Under the pieces are notes generated by a model. The model had not been told where the DNA came from and made no database searches. It was given only the letters and a program-made list of their open reading frames with translations. Below, piece by piece: positions 24,876 to 33,057 of a stretch of DNA of 64,000 nucleotides. The position numbers and the translations under genes are program-made. The DNA comes from Clostridia bacterium. GTDB lineage: Bacteria; Bacillota; Clostridia; Oscillospirales; CAG-272. Location: the NCBI GenBank assembly GCA_017547755.1, contig JAFYOX010000093.1, positions 1 through 64,000 on the forward strand. The letters run 5' to 3'. Positions within the stretch are counted from its first letter, which is position 1. Each line of letters begins with the position of its first letter.

Positions 24876-26771
24876 ATGTATCACGGATTTATTAAACTTG
24901 CGGCGGCGGTTCCGGAGCTTCTCGTTGCCGCGCCGACAAAAAATGTTCCCGCCCACACCGCGCTCATTGACGAGGCTTACGAAGCCGGGGTCCACGTTCT
25001 CGCATTCCCCGAACTTTCCCTCACCGGCGCGACCTGCGGCGACCTTTTCCTCACCGATTCCCTCATTAAAAATACCCTGACCGCGCTCGAACAGGTCAGA
25101 AATCATACCGCCGGAAAGAAGATGCTCGTCTTCGTCGGCGCACCGCTGAAGATCCTCGGCAAGCTCTATGACTGCGCCGTTGCGGTCTCCGACGGTCACA
25201 TCCTCGGCGTCATTCCGAAGACAACGCTCCCGAACTGGGGCGATTCTTACGAAATGCGCTGGTTCACGCCGTTTGCGGACGATCAGTATACCATGCTGAA
25301 CCTCTGCGGCGACCAGGTTCTCTGCCGTGCAGATCAGATGTTCGTCTGCGATGAGCAGAACGACCTTGTCGTCGGCTGTGTGATCGGCGATTCCGACTCC
25401 GCCGACCGGCTTGCGGCAAAAGGTGCGACCGTCATCGTCAATCTTGCAGCATCCCCCGAAACGGTCGGACGCGAAGACTACCGCCGCACCGTCGTCAAAG
25501 CGGAATCCGGACGTCTCGTTTCCGCTTACGTTTACGCGAACGCAGGTTCCGACGAATCCACGACCGACTGCGTTTACGCCGGTCACAGCATGATCGCGCA
25601 GAACGGCACCATCCTCGCGGAAAATCCGCCGTTCGGCAGTGCGAAGCTGATCACCGCCGTTGCGGACGTACAGCATTTAGCGCACGATCGTCTGAAGATG
25701 AACACGTTCCCGAAGGATAACGGTGAAGGATTCTGGACGACGTTCTCTCTCGACAATACCGAAACCGACCTCACCGGCGTGATCGCACGCAGTCCGTTCA
25801 TCCCGGACAGTGCGGACGCAAAACGCGCCGCGTGTGCGCGGATTCTCGAAATCCAGTCCCGCGGTCTGGCGAAACGCATCCGTGCGGCTTACGCCAAGAC
25901 CTGCGTGATCGCCCTCTCCGGCGGTCTCGACTCCACCCTCGCGCTGATCGTGACCGCACGTGCGCTCGACCTGCTCGGACGTCCGCACACCGACATCACC
26001 GCGGTGACCCTTCCCTGCTTCGGCACGACGAACCGTACCCGTTCCAATGCGGAATCCATGGCGATCGAATTCGGCACGAAATTCCGCGCGATCGACATCA
26101 AGGAAGCGGTGGACATCCACTTCCGCGACATCGGACACGATCCGGAAGACCACTCCGTCGTTTACGAAAACTCGCAGGCACGCGAACGCACGCAGATCAT
26201 CATGGACATCGCCAACGCCGAAAACGGTCTCGTCATCGGTACCGGCGACCTGTCCGAACTCGCGCTCGGCTGGGCGACCTACAACGGCGACCATATGTCG
26301 AACTACGGCGTGAACGGCGGCGTTCCGAAGACCCTCGTCCGCCATGTCGTATCCTACTACGCGGATGAATGCGATAAGGGCGGTCAGCCCGCACTTGCCG
26401 CCGTTCTCCGCGACGTTCTCGCAACGCCCGTCAGCCCGGAACTTCTCCCGGCAAAGGACGGCGAGATCGCCCAGAAAACCGAAGATATCGTCGGTCCCTA
26501 CGACCTGCACGACTTCTTCCTCTATCACTTCGTCCGCTACGGCGAAGAACCGGACAAGATCTTCCGCAAGGCAAAAGCGGCGTTCGCCGGCGAATTCGAC
26601 GACGAGACCATCAAAAAATGGCTCAACACCTTCCTGCGCCGCTTCTGGTCGCAGCAGTTCAAGCGCAGCGCACTCCCGGACGGCCCGAAGGTCGGCTCCG
26701 TGGCCCTTTCTCCGCGCGGCGACTGGAAAATGCCCAGCGACGCCTGCGGATGGGAAATGAAAATTGACTAA
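24876..26771 (+). CDS. nadE: NAD+ synthase, nitrilase plus synthetase domains; glutaminase motif atypical
   Basis: 631 residues, the length of glutamine-dependent NadE. Residues 1-~290 are a nitrilase-fold glutaminase domain with the Glu (FPELSLTGATCGDLF) and Lys (GVIPKTTLPNWG) of the triad. The usual nucleophile motif (E-I-C-E-D) is replaced: residues about 166-173 read VVGCVIGDS, so the Cys is displaced or lost. The synthetase domain has ATP-binding LSGGLDST and GTGDLSELALGW, with the C-terminal part intact. It makes NAD+ from deamido-NAD+, ATP and an amino donor. Family B repeats lie on both sides; the second supplies the GACTAA of its C-terminus and stop. Confidence 0.93.
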   Translation: MYHGFIKLAAAVPELLVAAPTKNVPAHTALIDEAYEAGVHVLAFPELSLTGATCGDLFLTDSLIKNTLTALEQVRNHTAGKKMLVFVGAPLKILGKLYDCAVAVSDGHILGVIPKTTLPNWGDSYEMRWFTPFADDQYTMLNLCGDQVLCRADQMFVCDEQNDLVVGCVIGDSDSADRLAAKGATVIVNLAASPETVGREDYRRTVVKAESGRLVSAYVYANAGSDESTTDCVYAGHSMIAQNGTILAENPPFGSAKLITAVADVQHLAHDRLKMNTFPKDNGEGFWTTFSLDNTETDLTGVIARSPFIPDSADAKRAACARILEIQSRGLAKRIRAAYAKTCVIALSGGLDSTLALIVTARALDLLGRPHTDITAVTLPCFGTTNRTRSNAESMAIEFGTKFRAIDIKEAVDIHFRDIGHDPEDHSVVYENSQARERTQIIMDIANAENGLVIGTGDLSELALGWATYNGDHMSNYGVNGGVPKTLVRHVVSYYADECDKGGQPALAAVLRDVLATPVSPELLPAKDGEIAQKTEDIVGPYDLHDFFLYHFVRYGEEPDKIFRKAKAAFAGEFDDETIKKWLNTFLRRFWSQQFKRSALPDGPKVGSVALSPRGDWKMPSDACGWEMKID

Positions 26772-26871
26772 AGGCTAAGGACTAAGGGTGAATGGCTATA
26801 ACAAATTGTCCGTCAGGCTGACAGATATGAAGTTCAGTCAGTCATTCACCATTCACCTTTAGCCATTAGTC
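26766..26871. repeat. Family B palindromic repeat (copy 5)
   Basis: Arms GACTAAAGGCTAAGGACTAA and ACCTTTAGCCATTAGTC around a loop with TTGTCCGTCAGGCTGACAG. The first six bases are the last Asp codon and the TAA stop of nadE. Confidence 0.85.
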
Positions 26872-26890
26872 AAAAAACTGGAGGTTTTTT

Positions 26891-27577
26891 ATGAAACTCG
26901 GAATTATCGCGGCGATGAAGATCGAAGCGGAACTTATCGAAGCGGCAATGACCAATGTCACCCGCGAAACCTGCGGCAGCATCGAATACTGCCTCGGAAC
27001 CATCGGAAATACCGACATCGTTCTTGCGGTCTGCGGCATCGGCAAGGTCTTCGCCGCCATCTGCGCACAGACGATGATCGTGAAATACGCACCCGACGCC
27101 GTCATCAACACCGGTGTCGGCGGAACTCTCACAAAGAAGCTCTCCGTCGGCGACGTTGCGGTTTCCTCCGCGATGGTGCAGCATGACATGGACACCTCCG
27201 CGCTCGGCGACCCGGTCGGTCTCATCTCCGGCATCAATATCGTTGAGATCCCCGCAGACAAGAACCTTGCGGATAAAATTTCCGCCATCGTCCGCGGCAT
27301 GGGAATCAATACCGTTCAGGGTGTCATCGCCACCGGCGACCAGTTCATCGGCAATCAGGAACGCAAGGACCGCATCGTGAACACCTTCGGTGCCATCGCG
27401 TGCGAAATGGAAGGCGCGGCGATCGGTCAGGTCTGCTACGTCAACAAAGTACCCTTCGCCGTGATCCGTGCGATCTCCGACGATGCGGACGGCGGCGCGT
27501 GCGAAGACTACCCGACCTTTGCAAAAATGGCGGCAAAGAACTCCGCAAAGGCAGTCATCGAACTGGCTAATAACTAA
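26891..27577 (+). CDS. mtnN: 5'-methylthioadenosine/S-adenosylhomocysteine nucleosidase
   Basis: 228 residues. MKLGIIAAMKIEAELI at the N-terminus, GIGKVFAAICAQ, NTGVGGTL, and the substrate-binding FGAIACEMEGAAIGQVCY followed by RAISDDADGG with the catalytic Asp are all family hallmarks. The enzyme removes adenine from methylthioadenosine and S-adenosylhomocysteine, recycling SAM by-products and allowing autoinducer-2 precursor formation. CTGGAGG precedes the start. It lies between two family B repeats, the second starting at its last codons (AACTAA). Confidence 0.95.
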   Translation: MKLGIIAAMKIEAELIEAAMTNVTRETCGSIEYCLGTIGNTDIVLAVCGIGKVFAAICAQTMIVKYAPDAVINTGVGGTLTKKLSVGDVAVSSAMVQHDMDTSALGDPVGLISGINIVEIPADKNLADKISAIVRGMGINTVQGVIATGDQFIGNQERKDRIVNTFGAIACEMEGAAIGQVCYVNKVPFAVIRAISDDADGGACEDYPTFAKMAAKNSAKAVIELANN

Positions 27578-27670
27578 GGACTAAGGGTGAATGACTGTGG
27601 AAAACTTACGCTCTGCCGGCTGACGGACGTTCCGATATAGTCCTTCACCATTCACCATTCGTCATTAGTC
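27571..27670. repeat. Family B palindromic repeat (copy 6)
   Basis: Arms TAACTAAGGACTAAGGGTGA and TTCACCATTCGTCATTAGTC with a loop containing CTCTGCCGGCTGACGGACG. The mtnN stop TAA (27575-27577) is part of the first arm. Confidence 0.85.
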
Positions 27671-27704
27671 CCGAAAATTATAATCCTACAAAGGAGACTA
27701 CATA

Positions 27705-29546
27705 ATGCAGAAGTACAGACTTTTCAACACCACCGAGCTGAAGGCGTCCGGATGGCTCCGCAAGCAGCTCGAAGTGCAGGCAAACAGCCTCTCCGGCAAC
27801 CTTGACAAGGTATGGCCGGATATCCGCGAAAGCCGCTGGATCGGCGGGAACTGGGACGGCTGGGAACGCGTTCCCTACTGGCTCGACGGTTTCATTCCGC
27901 TCGCATACCTTCTTGACGACGAAGACAAGATCGCACGTGCGAAGAAGTACATCGACGCGATCGTTGCCGGTCAGTGCGAAGACGGCTGGCTCTGCCCCTG
28001 CACCGTGGAAGAACGCGCAAAGTACGATATGTGGGCGCTCTACCTCATCGACAAGGTTCTGATGCTCTACTACGACTGCTCCGGCGACGAACGCATTCCC
28101 GAAGTTGTCTACAAGTCCCTGAAGAACCTCAAGGATCACATCGAACAGTACCCCATTTTCGCATGGGCGCACGCAAGATGGTTCGAATGCCTCCTGCCGA
28201 TCTTCCAGATCTACGATATGTACAAGGAAGAATGGCTCCTTGACCTCGCAAAGCTTCTCCGCGCACAGGGCATGAAGTACGAAGAGATCTACGGCGACTG
28301 GAAATACAAGGAACCGATCAACCAGTGGCTCTGGGAATCCCACGTTGTAAACCAGGGCATGGCGATCAAGGAAGGCGGTCTTGCATCCCTTCTTGACGGC
28401 GAAGCGGACGACAGCTTCTCCGAATTCATGCTGAATCAGCTCTTCACCTACCACGGCACCGCCGTCGGTCACTTCACCGGCGACGAATGTCTCTCCGGCG
28501 ACAGCCCGATCCAGGGTACCGAACTCTGCGGCGTGACCGAAGCGATGTTCTCCTACGAAGTTCTCTACGCCATCACCGGCAACCCGATCTGGGCGGACCG
28601 TCTCGAAAAGCTCGCGTTCAACGCGCTTCCTGCGACCATTTCTCCCGATATGTGGTCCCACCAGTACGACCAGCTCGTCAACCAGGTCGCGTGCGTGAAC
28701 CTCGCCGGCGGCAATAACATATTCCGCACCAACAGCACCGAATCCCACCTCTTCGGTCTTGAACCGAACTTCGGCTGCTGCACCGCAAACTTCAACCAGG
28801 GCTGGCCGAAGTTCGCAATGTCCACCTTCATGAAGTCCGACGACGGCATCGTATCCGCAGCGATCGCACCCGCGAAGCTGACGACCGTCATAGGCGGCGT
28901 GAACGTTGCTGTGGAATCCGAAACCCTCTATCCGTTCGGCAGCAGCGTCAACTACATCGTGACCGCCGACGGCGAATGCGACTTCACCCTCAGCCTCCGT
29001 ATCCCGGCATGCGCTGCATCCGCGAAGGTCGACGGCGAAGACGCGGAACCCGGTACCATCGTCACCCTCAAGCGCGTATGGAACGGCACCTCCGTTGTCA
29101 AGCTTGAAATGGACTTCGACGTGAAGTACGTTTCCCGTCCGCGCGACATGTTCGTGATCGAACGCGGTCCGCTCGTATACTCCCTCGCCATCGGCGAAGA
29201 ATGGAGCAAGCTCGAATACGTCAGAAACAACGTCGAACGCAAGTTCCCCTACTGTGACTGGGAAATCCGTCCGACCACCGACTGGCAGTTCGCTTTCGCA
29301 AAGGGCGACATCGCCGTCAGCGAAACCGGCGCAGTCTCCGATATGCCGTTTGACACCGCATGCCCGCCGATCACCCTCGACGTTCCGGTCGTTCCCGTAA
29401 ACTGGGGCTGGAAGGAAGGCTACAACATGATCGCGAACATGGTTCCCGATTCCGTCAAGCCGGAAGGTGACGTCCGCACGATGAAGTTCATCCCCTACGG
29501 CTCCACCACCCTCCGCCTGACCGAAATCCCGTTCGCAGCGGAGTAA
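27705..29546 (+). CDS. Glycoside hydrolase family 127 (DUF1680), beta-L-arabinofuranosidase-like
   Basis: 613 residues, no signal peptide, so cytoplasmic. The N-terminal two thirds is an (alpha/alpha)6 barrel: SRWIGGNWDGWERVPYWLDG and QGTELCGVTEAMFSYEVLY, which carries the Glu/Cys cluster, followed by EPNFGCCTANFNQGWPKF with the Cys pair of the zinc-cysteine active site known in HypBA1-type enzymes. The C-terminal third is beta-sandwich. Family members release beta-L-arabinofuranose from plant cell wall glycoproteins. AAAGGAGACTAC precedes the start. It is isolated: no transporter or arabinose genes are near, so substrate entry is unclear. Confidence 0.88.
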   Translation: MQKYRLFNTTELKASGWLRKQLEVQANSLSGNLDKVWPDIRESRWIGGNWDGWERVPYWLDGFIPLAYLLDDEDKIARAKKYIDAIVAGQCEDGWLCPCTVEERAKYDMWALYLIDKVLMLYYDCSGDERIPEVVYKSLKNLKDHIEQYPIFAWAHARWFECLLPIFQIYDMYKEEWLLDLAKLLRAQGMKYEEIYGDWKYKEPINQWLWESHVVNQGMAIKEGGLASLLDGEADDSFSEFMLNQLFTYHGTAVGHFTGDECLSGDSPIQGTELCGVTEAMFSYEVLYAITGNPIWADRLEKLAFNALPATISPDMWSHQYDQLVNQVACVNLAGGNNIFRTNSTESHLFGLEPNFGCCTANFNQGWPKFAMSTFMKSDDGIVSAAIAPAKLTTVIGGVNVAVESETLYPFGSSVNYIVTADGECDFTLSLRIPACAASAKVDGEDAEPGTIVTLKRVWNGTSVVKLEMDFDVKYVSRPRDMFVIERGPLVYSLAIGEEWSKLEYVRNNVERKFPYCDWEIRPTTDWQFAFAKGDIAVSETGAVSDMPFDTACPPITLDVPVVPVNWGWKEGYNMIANMVPDSVKPEGDVRTMKFIPYGSTTLRLTEIPFAAE

Positions 29547-29558
29547 GAAGATTTTTCC

Positions 29559-29609
29559 CGGGGAAAACTTTTTTGAAAAAAAGTTTTCCCCGACCAGCTC
29601 CGCTGGTCG
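29559..29609. repeat. Family A hairpin with an added second hairpin
   Basis: Hairpin 29559-29592 (CGGGGAAAAC paired with GTTTTCCCCG) is followed at once by CGACCAGCTCCGCTGGTCG (29591-29609), then GGACCCCTTTCAAAAAACTT as the inverted lead-in to 29637. Likely also the transcript end of the GH127 gene. Confidence 0.8.
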
Positions 29610-29714
29610 GAGCCGGACCCCTTTCAAAAAACTTTATACTATATAAGAAAATATTGTTATCAGCAGATTTATTGTTTTTTATCAGATTTATTGTATTATT
29701 AAGGAGGGTTTCCG

Positions 29715-30284
29715 ATGCCGAAATGTTATAACTGTGGATGTGATATTCCGTCCGGTGACAAGACAAAACTCTGCGACAGCTGCAAGAAGATCATTCTTCC
29801 CTTCATCAAATTTATGGGTGCATCCACTTCGTCCGCCGTACGCCGTCTGATCTCGAACGAAAAGAATCTGCGCAGTGCGGGCGTGACCGACGGCGGTATG
29901 GAATACCTCCTGCGGATCTGTGAACTGCACGACCGTCAGAAGCTGCGCGAACGCGAAGAACGGGAAGCGGAAAAAAATACCGTACGCCGTCCCGCGGAGC
30001 CGGCGGAACTTCCGGAAGAACCCGCAGAAAGCTACACGGAGCTGGAACTTCCCCTGGACGAACCCCTCGATCTCCGGAGAGAACCGTACGGAAAATTCCT
30101 GACGCCCGTCATGGCGGCTCTGATGATCCTCGGTGCGGCGGCGATGCTGTACGAGATCGTTTTCGGACAGCTGAGCATCTCCGTCATCCTCTGCTCCGCC
30201 GGTCTGCTCCTCGCCGGATACGGCTTCTGGGTCTGCCGTCATCTGCTGCACGATCTGGAAGAAATCAAGAAGCGTTTCCGGTAA
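29715..30284 (+). CDS. Zinc-ribbon membrane protein of unknown function
   Basis: 189 residues. The N-terminus MPKCYNCGCDIPSG then TKLCDSCKK gives two CxxC knuckles of a small zinc ribbon. A charged, coiled-coil-like stretch (DRQKLREREEREAEKN) and a Pro/Glu linker follow, then two hydrophobic helices (LTPVMAALMILGAAAMLYEI and a second near 165-185) with a short basic tail. Both ends are probably cytoplasmic. AAGGAGGG precedes the start and an intrinsic terminator follows. I recognise no specific family. Confidence 0.7.
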   Translation: MPKCYNCGCDIPSGDKTKLCDSCKKIILPFIKFMGASTSSAVRRLISNEKNLRSAGVTDGGMEYLLRICELHDRQKLREREEREAEKNTVRRPAEPAELPEEPAESYTELELPLDEPLDLRREPYGKFLTPVMAALMILGAAAMLYEIVFGQLSISVILCSAGLLLAGYGFWVCRHLLHDLEEIKKRFR

Positions 30285-30303
30285 GCTTGTGATCCGGCAT
30301 CCG

Positions 30304-30329
30304 AAAAGCACCCCTGCGGTGCTTTTTTT
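30304..30329 (+). terminator. Intrinsic terminator
   Basis: AAAAGCAC-CCCTGCG-GTGCTTTTTTT directly after the zinc-ribbon membrane protein gene. Confidence 0.88.
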
Positions 30330-30393
30330 GCTGCCGTTGTGACTTTCTACAAGCCTTCCGCATACTTCCCCGCAAAAATCCACGAATTTGCTC

Positions 30394-30423
30394 TTGCGTC
30401 CGCGCACGCGGGTATGCTAAACT
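30394..30423 (+). promoter_or_regulatory. Possible promoter of the URO-D-like gene
   Basis: -35-like TTGCGT (30394-30399), 18-base spacer, -10-like TAAACT (30418-30423) preceded by TGC. Weak match, supported by position. Confidence 0.4.
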
Positions 30424-30433
30424 AAGCATAAAA

Positions 30434-30479
30434 GCGGAGACCGCACTGCGGATTTCTTCTGCAGAAATATGCGGTCCGC
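30434..30479 (+). other. Leader inverted repeat before the URO-D-like gene
   Basis: GCGGAGACCGCA (30434-30445) can pair with TGCGGTCCGC (30470-30479) with a two-base bulge, enclosing CTGCGGATTTCTTCTGCAG. It lies between the possible promoter and the start codon, so it would form in the mRNA leader. Role unknown. Confidence 0.5.
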
Positions 30480-30506
30480 GGAAAAACTGACGGAAGGTAC
30501 TGTATC

Positions 30507-31535
30507 ATGACACAAAACCATCTTCTGAACGACCCGGAACTGATCGCCGAACGGGATCGGTGGTTCGGCAGACTGCAGTCGCTGTTTGACGGAACCTATC
30601 GGGAAAAGCGGGTATTTGTCCTCGACGGCGTCCTTGCGCGCGGAAAAAGCGACCCGTACGCCGAGCCGGAACGCTGGATCGACGAATGCCTCGAAGACAT
30701 CGCGGAAAACAAGGCACAATTGATCCGGAACGACCGGAAATTCGTTCCCGTCTGCGTCGAATACGGTCCTTACGGCGTCCACTACATCGACAAGATCCTC
30801 GGTGCGGACGTATTTTTCCAGGACGGACAATGGTATAACCGCTATCTGACCACGCCCATCGGCGAACTGCGGGAACCCGACCTTGACAGTGACGAGACAT
30901 TTCAGCTCTCCCTCCGCGCGGCAAAACGATTCGCCGACTCCGGAGCATCCTTCCCGCTCTACGGTCTGCCCACCATTGCCAGCACGCTGAACATCGCCGT
31001 CAATCTGTACGGTCAGGAGATCCTGGTCGAAATGCTCACGGATCCCGACAATGCGCGCCGCGATCTGGAGACCATCAACCGCACCCTGATCCGGATCCAC
31101 AAAGCGTTCCGCGCGGTCCTTCCGCCGGAGCAGCTCCAGCCCGTGATCTCCTGGGGAAGAACCCAGCCGCCGGGATACGGACAGCTCTGCGGATGCACGA
31201 CCCAGCTGATCTCCGGCGAACTGTACCGCGACATGATCGCCGATCTGGACGAAGACCTGCTGAACGTCTATGAAAACGGCGGCATGATCCATCTGTGCGG
31301 CAGTCATGCCCAGCACATCGACTGCTTCCGGAGCATGAAATCGCTGAAAGCCCTGCAGCTCAACGACCGTGCCGCGGCGGATCTGCCGCTTTACTTCGAA
31401 GGTCTGCGCGAGGATCAGATCATCTATCTCTGTCCCTGCGAGGAAATGACCGTCGAACAGGCCGTCAAGCTCACCGGCGGACGCCGTCTGGTCATCAACG
31501 CGGCCATTTCCGGCGAGATCGCCATGCCCGAATAA
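30507..31535 (+). CDS. Uroporphyrinogen decarboxylase (URO-D)-family protein
   Basis: 342 residues. The overall layout and the motifs ASFPLYGLPTIASTLNIA, GGMIHLCGSHAQHI, LQLNDRAAADLPLYFEGL and IYLCPCEEMTVEQAV match the diverse URO-D superfamily rather than true HemE. Many such clostridial paralogs are methyltransferases acting on corrinoid proteins or enzymes of unknown substrate. The LCGSHAQH and CPCEE stretches offer Cys/His residues for metal or thiol chemistry. No corrinoid protein gene is adjacent. The next gene is an iron alcohol dehydrogenase 71 bases on. Confidence 0.65.
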   Translation: MTQNHLLNDPELIAERDRWFGRLQSLFDGTYREKRVFVLDGVLARGKSDPYAEPERWIDECLEDIAENKAQLIRNDRKFVPVCVEYGPYGVHYIDKILGADVFFQDGQWYNRYLTTPIGELREPDLDSDETFQLSLRAAKRFADSGASFPLYGLPTIASTLNIAVNLYGQEILVEMLTDPDNARRDLETINRTLIRIHKAFRAVLPPEQLQPVISWGRTQPPGYGQLCGCTTQLISGELYRDMIADLDEDLLNVYENGGMIHLCGSHAQHIDCFRSMKSLKALQLNDRAAADLPLYFEGLREDQIIYLCPCEEMTVEQAVKLTGGRRLVINAAISGEIAMPE

Positions 31536-31606
31536 ACCACGCTCATCTTTTTCAGATATCAGACATTCCAACCGATTTTCCACATATCCAAATCCCGGAG
31601 GAAACT

Positions 31607-32740
31607 ATGGATTTTACCACTCACAAGCCGGTCACCGTTCTCACCGGTGAAAACTGCGTGACCGAAAACGCAGCCGTTTTTGCATCTCTCGGCCGCCGTG
31701 CCCTCGTCGTATCCGGCCGCCGTTCCGCCGATCTCTGCGGTGCCATGGACGACGTTGCCGCCGCACTCGCATCCGTCGGCGCGACTTACGTCCGCTTCAA
31801 TGTGATCCCCGAAAACCCGCCGGCACCGCTCTGCCATGAAGGCGGCGCGCTCGCACGTCAGGAAAACTGCGACTTCATCGTTGCTATCGGCGGCGGTTCC
31901 GCACTCGACGCGGCAAAGGCGATCGCGGCATACGCAGCCAATCCCGAATGCGGCATTGACGACATTTTCGACGACGCCAAGCGCACCGCGGACGGTCTTC
32001 CGATCGCGGCGATCCCGACGACTGCCGGCACCGGCAGCGAAGTCAATCGCTATTCCGTCCTGACCGTGGACGGCGGCGCAAAAAAGAAGACCTTCAAGGC
32101 TTCTTCCGCCTATCCGAAGTACGCCTTCGTTTCTTCGAAGTATACCGCATCCCTTGACGAAAACTACACCGTTTCCACCGCGCTCGACGCCTTCGCGCAC
32201 GCCATGGAATCCTATCTTTCCCCGAAATCCACGGAAGTTTCGGAAAATGCCGCACTTTACGCGGCAGGCGAGATCTGGAACATCCTCTTCAACGGAATGT
32301 ACGCCGACGGCGAACGCGACGCGGGCGGATTCACCAAAGTACAGCGTGAAAAGCTCACGAACGCTTCCTGTGCCGCAGGCATCGCCATCGACTACACCGG
32401 CACGGGCTTCCCGCATCCGCTCGGCTACAGCCTGACTCTCACCCGCGGCATCCCGCACGGCAGAGCATGCGCCGTCTTCGCAGGTGCTTACATCAACTAC
32501 AATCTGCTGACCGCGGCAGGGGAAGAAAAAATCGCAAAGCTCGCCGCACATCTCGGTACCACCGCCGAAGAAATGGCGCGCCGCATCCCCGAAATGAGCG
32601 GTCTGCTCGATCTCAAGATCGACGCGGAAGAACGCGAGGAACTGATCGACCGCGTCGCGGGCGCCGGCAACTACGCCAACAGCCCCTACGTCATCACCCG
32701 CGGCGAAATGTCCGACATCTACGCAAGACTTTTTGGTTAA
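31607..32740 (+). CDS. Iron-containing alcohol dehydrogenase
   Basis: 377 residues. NAD-binding IGGGSALDAAKAIA (GGGS type), AIPTTAGTGSEVNRYSVL, and the metal-site regions STALDAFAHAMESYLS and GTGFPHPLGYSLTLTRGIPHGRACAVF with the conserved His residues are hallmarks of the group III (Fe) dehydrogenases such as butanol dehydrogenase. It would interconvert an alcohol and aldehyde with NAD(P)H. CCCGGAGGAAACT marks the start at 31607; the longer open frame to the left overlaps the URO-D-like gene and is not used. An intrinsic terminator follows. Confidence 0.9.
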   Translation: MDFTTHKPVTVLTGENCVTENAAVFASLGRRALVVSGRRSADLCGAMDDVAAALASVGATYVRFNVIPENPPAPLCHEGGALARQENCDFIVAIGGGSALDAAKAIAAYAANPECGIDDIFDDAKRTADGLPIAAIPTTAGTGSEVNRYSVLTVDGGAKKKTFKASSAYPKYAFVSSKYTASLDENYTVSTALDAFAHAMESYLSPKSTEVSENAALYAAGEIWNILFNGMYADGERDAGGFTKVQREKLTNASCAAGIAIDYTGTGFPHPLGYSLTLTRGIPHGRACAVFAGAYINYNLLTAAGEEKIAKLAAHLGTTAEEMARRIPEMSGLLDLKIDAEEREELIDRVAGAGNYANSPYVITRGEMSDIYARLFG

Positions 32741-32751
32741 TTTTGGTACAT

Positions 32752-32790
32752 AAAAACGACAGGGAACGGCTCCGTTTTCTGTCGTTTTTT
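32752..32790 (+). terminator. Intrinsic terminator
   Basis: AAAAACGACAG paired with CTGTCGTTTTTT around GGAACGGCTCCGTTTT, 12 bases after the iron dehydrogenase stop. Confidence 0.88.
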
Positions 32791-32853
32791 CATTCTTGTA
32801 GGAAGCGATAAAAAAATAACGTATCCCGTCCTCGAAAATTTCCATGTTCACTA

Positions 32854-32883
32854 TTGACCTCGGTATATCATTTATGGTATAAT
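32854..32883 (+). promoter_or_regulatory. Sigma-A promoter of the pyr operon
   Basis: -35 TTGACC (32854-32859), 18-base spacer, -10 TATAAT (32878-32883). It leaves a leader of about 165 nucleotides before pyrC. Confidence 0.8.
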
Positions 32884-32946
32884 AACTCGAATTAAAAGAT
32901 AATGTTGGGTATCCAGAAACTCGTCGGGTTGTTCGATCGCATCGTA

Positions 32947-33057
32947 ATGTCTGCGTGTATTGCTATCCGCTTTTTTTATGGAAAAACGGACGGAACACGG
33001 CGGTTTCCGGTACGGATACGAATTGTGTTTTTTGGATTTTTTGGGAGGTTATCATGA
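32947..33057 (+). CDS. Possible 36-residue leader ORF overlapping pyrC
   Basis: The frame opens with ATG at 32947, runs MSACIAIRFFYGKT and onward to FFGFFGRLS, and stops with TGA at 33055-33057, overlapping the pyrC start as ATGA. The DNA holds T-runs (CGCTTTTTTTATG, GTGTTTTTTGGATTTTTTGG). Its own ribosome site is weak (GATCGCATCGTA). CGGATAC at 33013-33019 could pair with GTATCC (32909-32914) or TATCCG (32964-32969), giving two exclusive folds. Such features fit a translation- or UTP-sensitive leader, but no clear intrinsic terminator is seen and no PyrR-binding loop was recognised. Confidence 0.4.
   Translation: MSACIAIRFFYGKTDGTRRFPVRIRIVFFGFFGRLS

Noticed and set aside
32955..33053. An N-terminal extension of pyrC by 33 residues
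   Set aside because: The extension runs through the leader without a ribosome site, while GGGAGG stands five bases before the ATG at 33054, where PyrC homology begins.
32884..33053. A PyrR-binding attenuator or a known riboswitch in the pyr leader
   Set aside because: No consensus PyrR anti-antiterminator loop and no intrinsic terminator with a U-tail could be found before pyrC.
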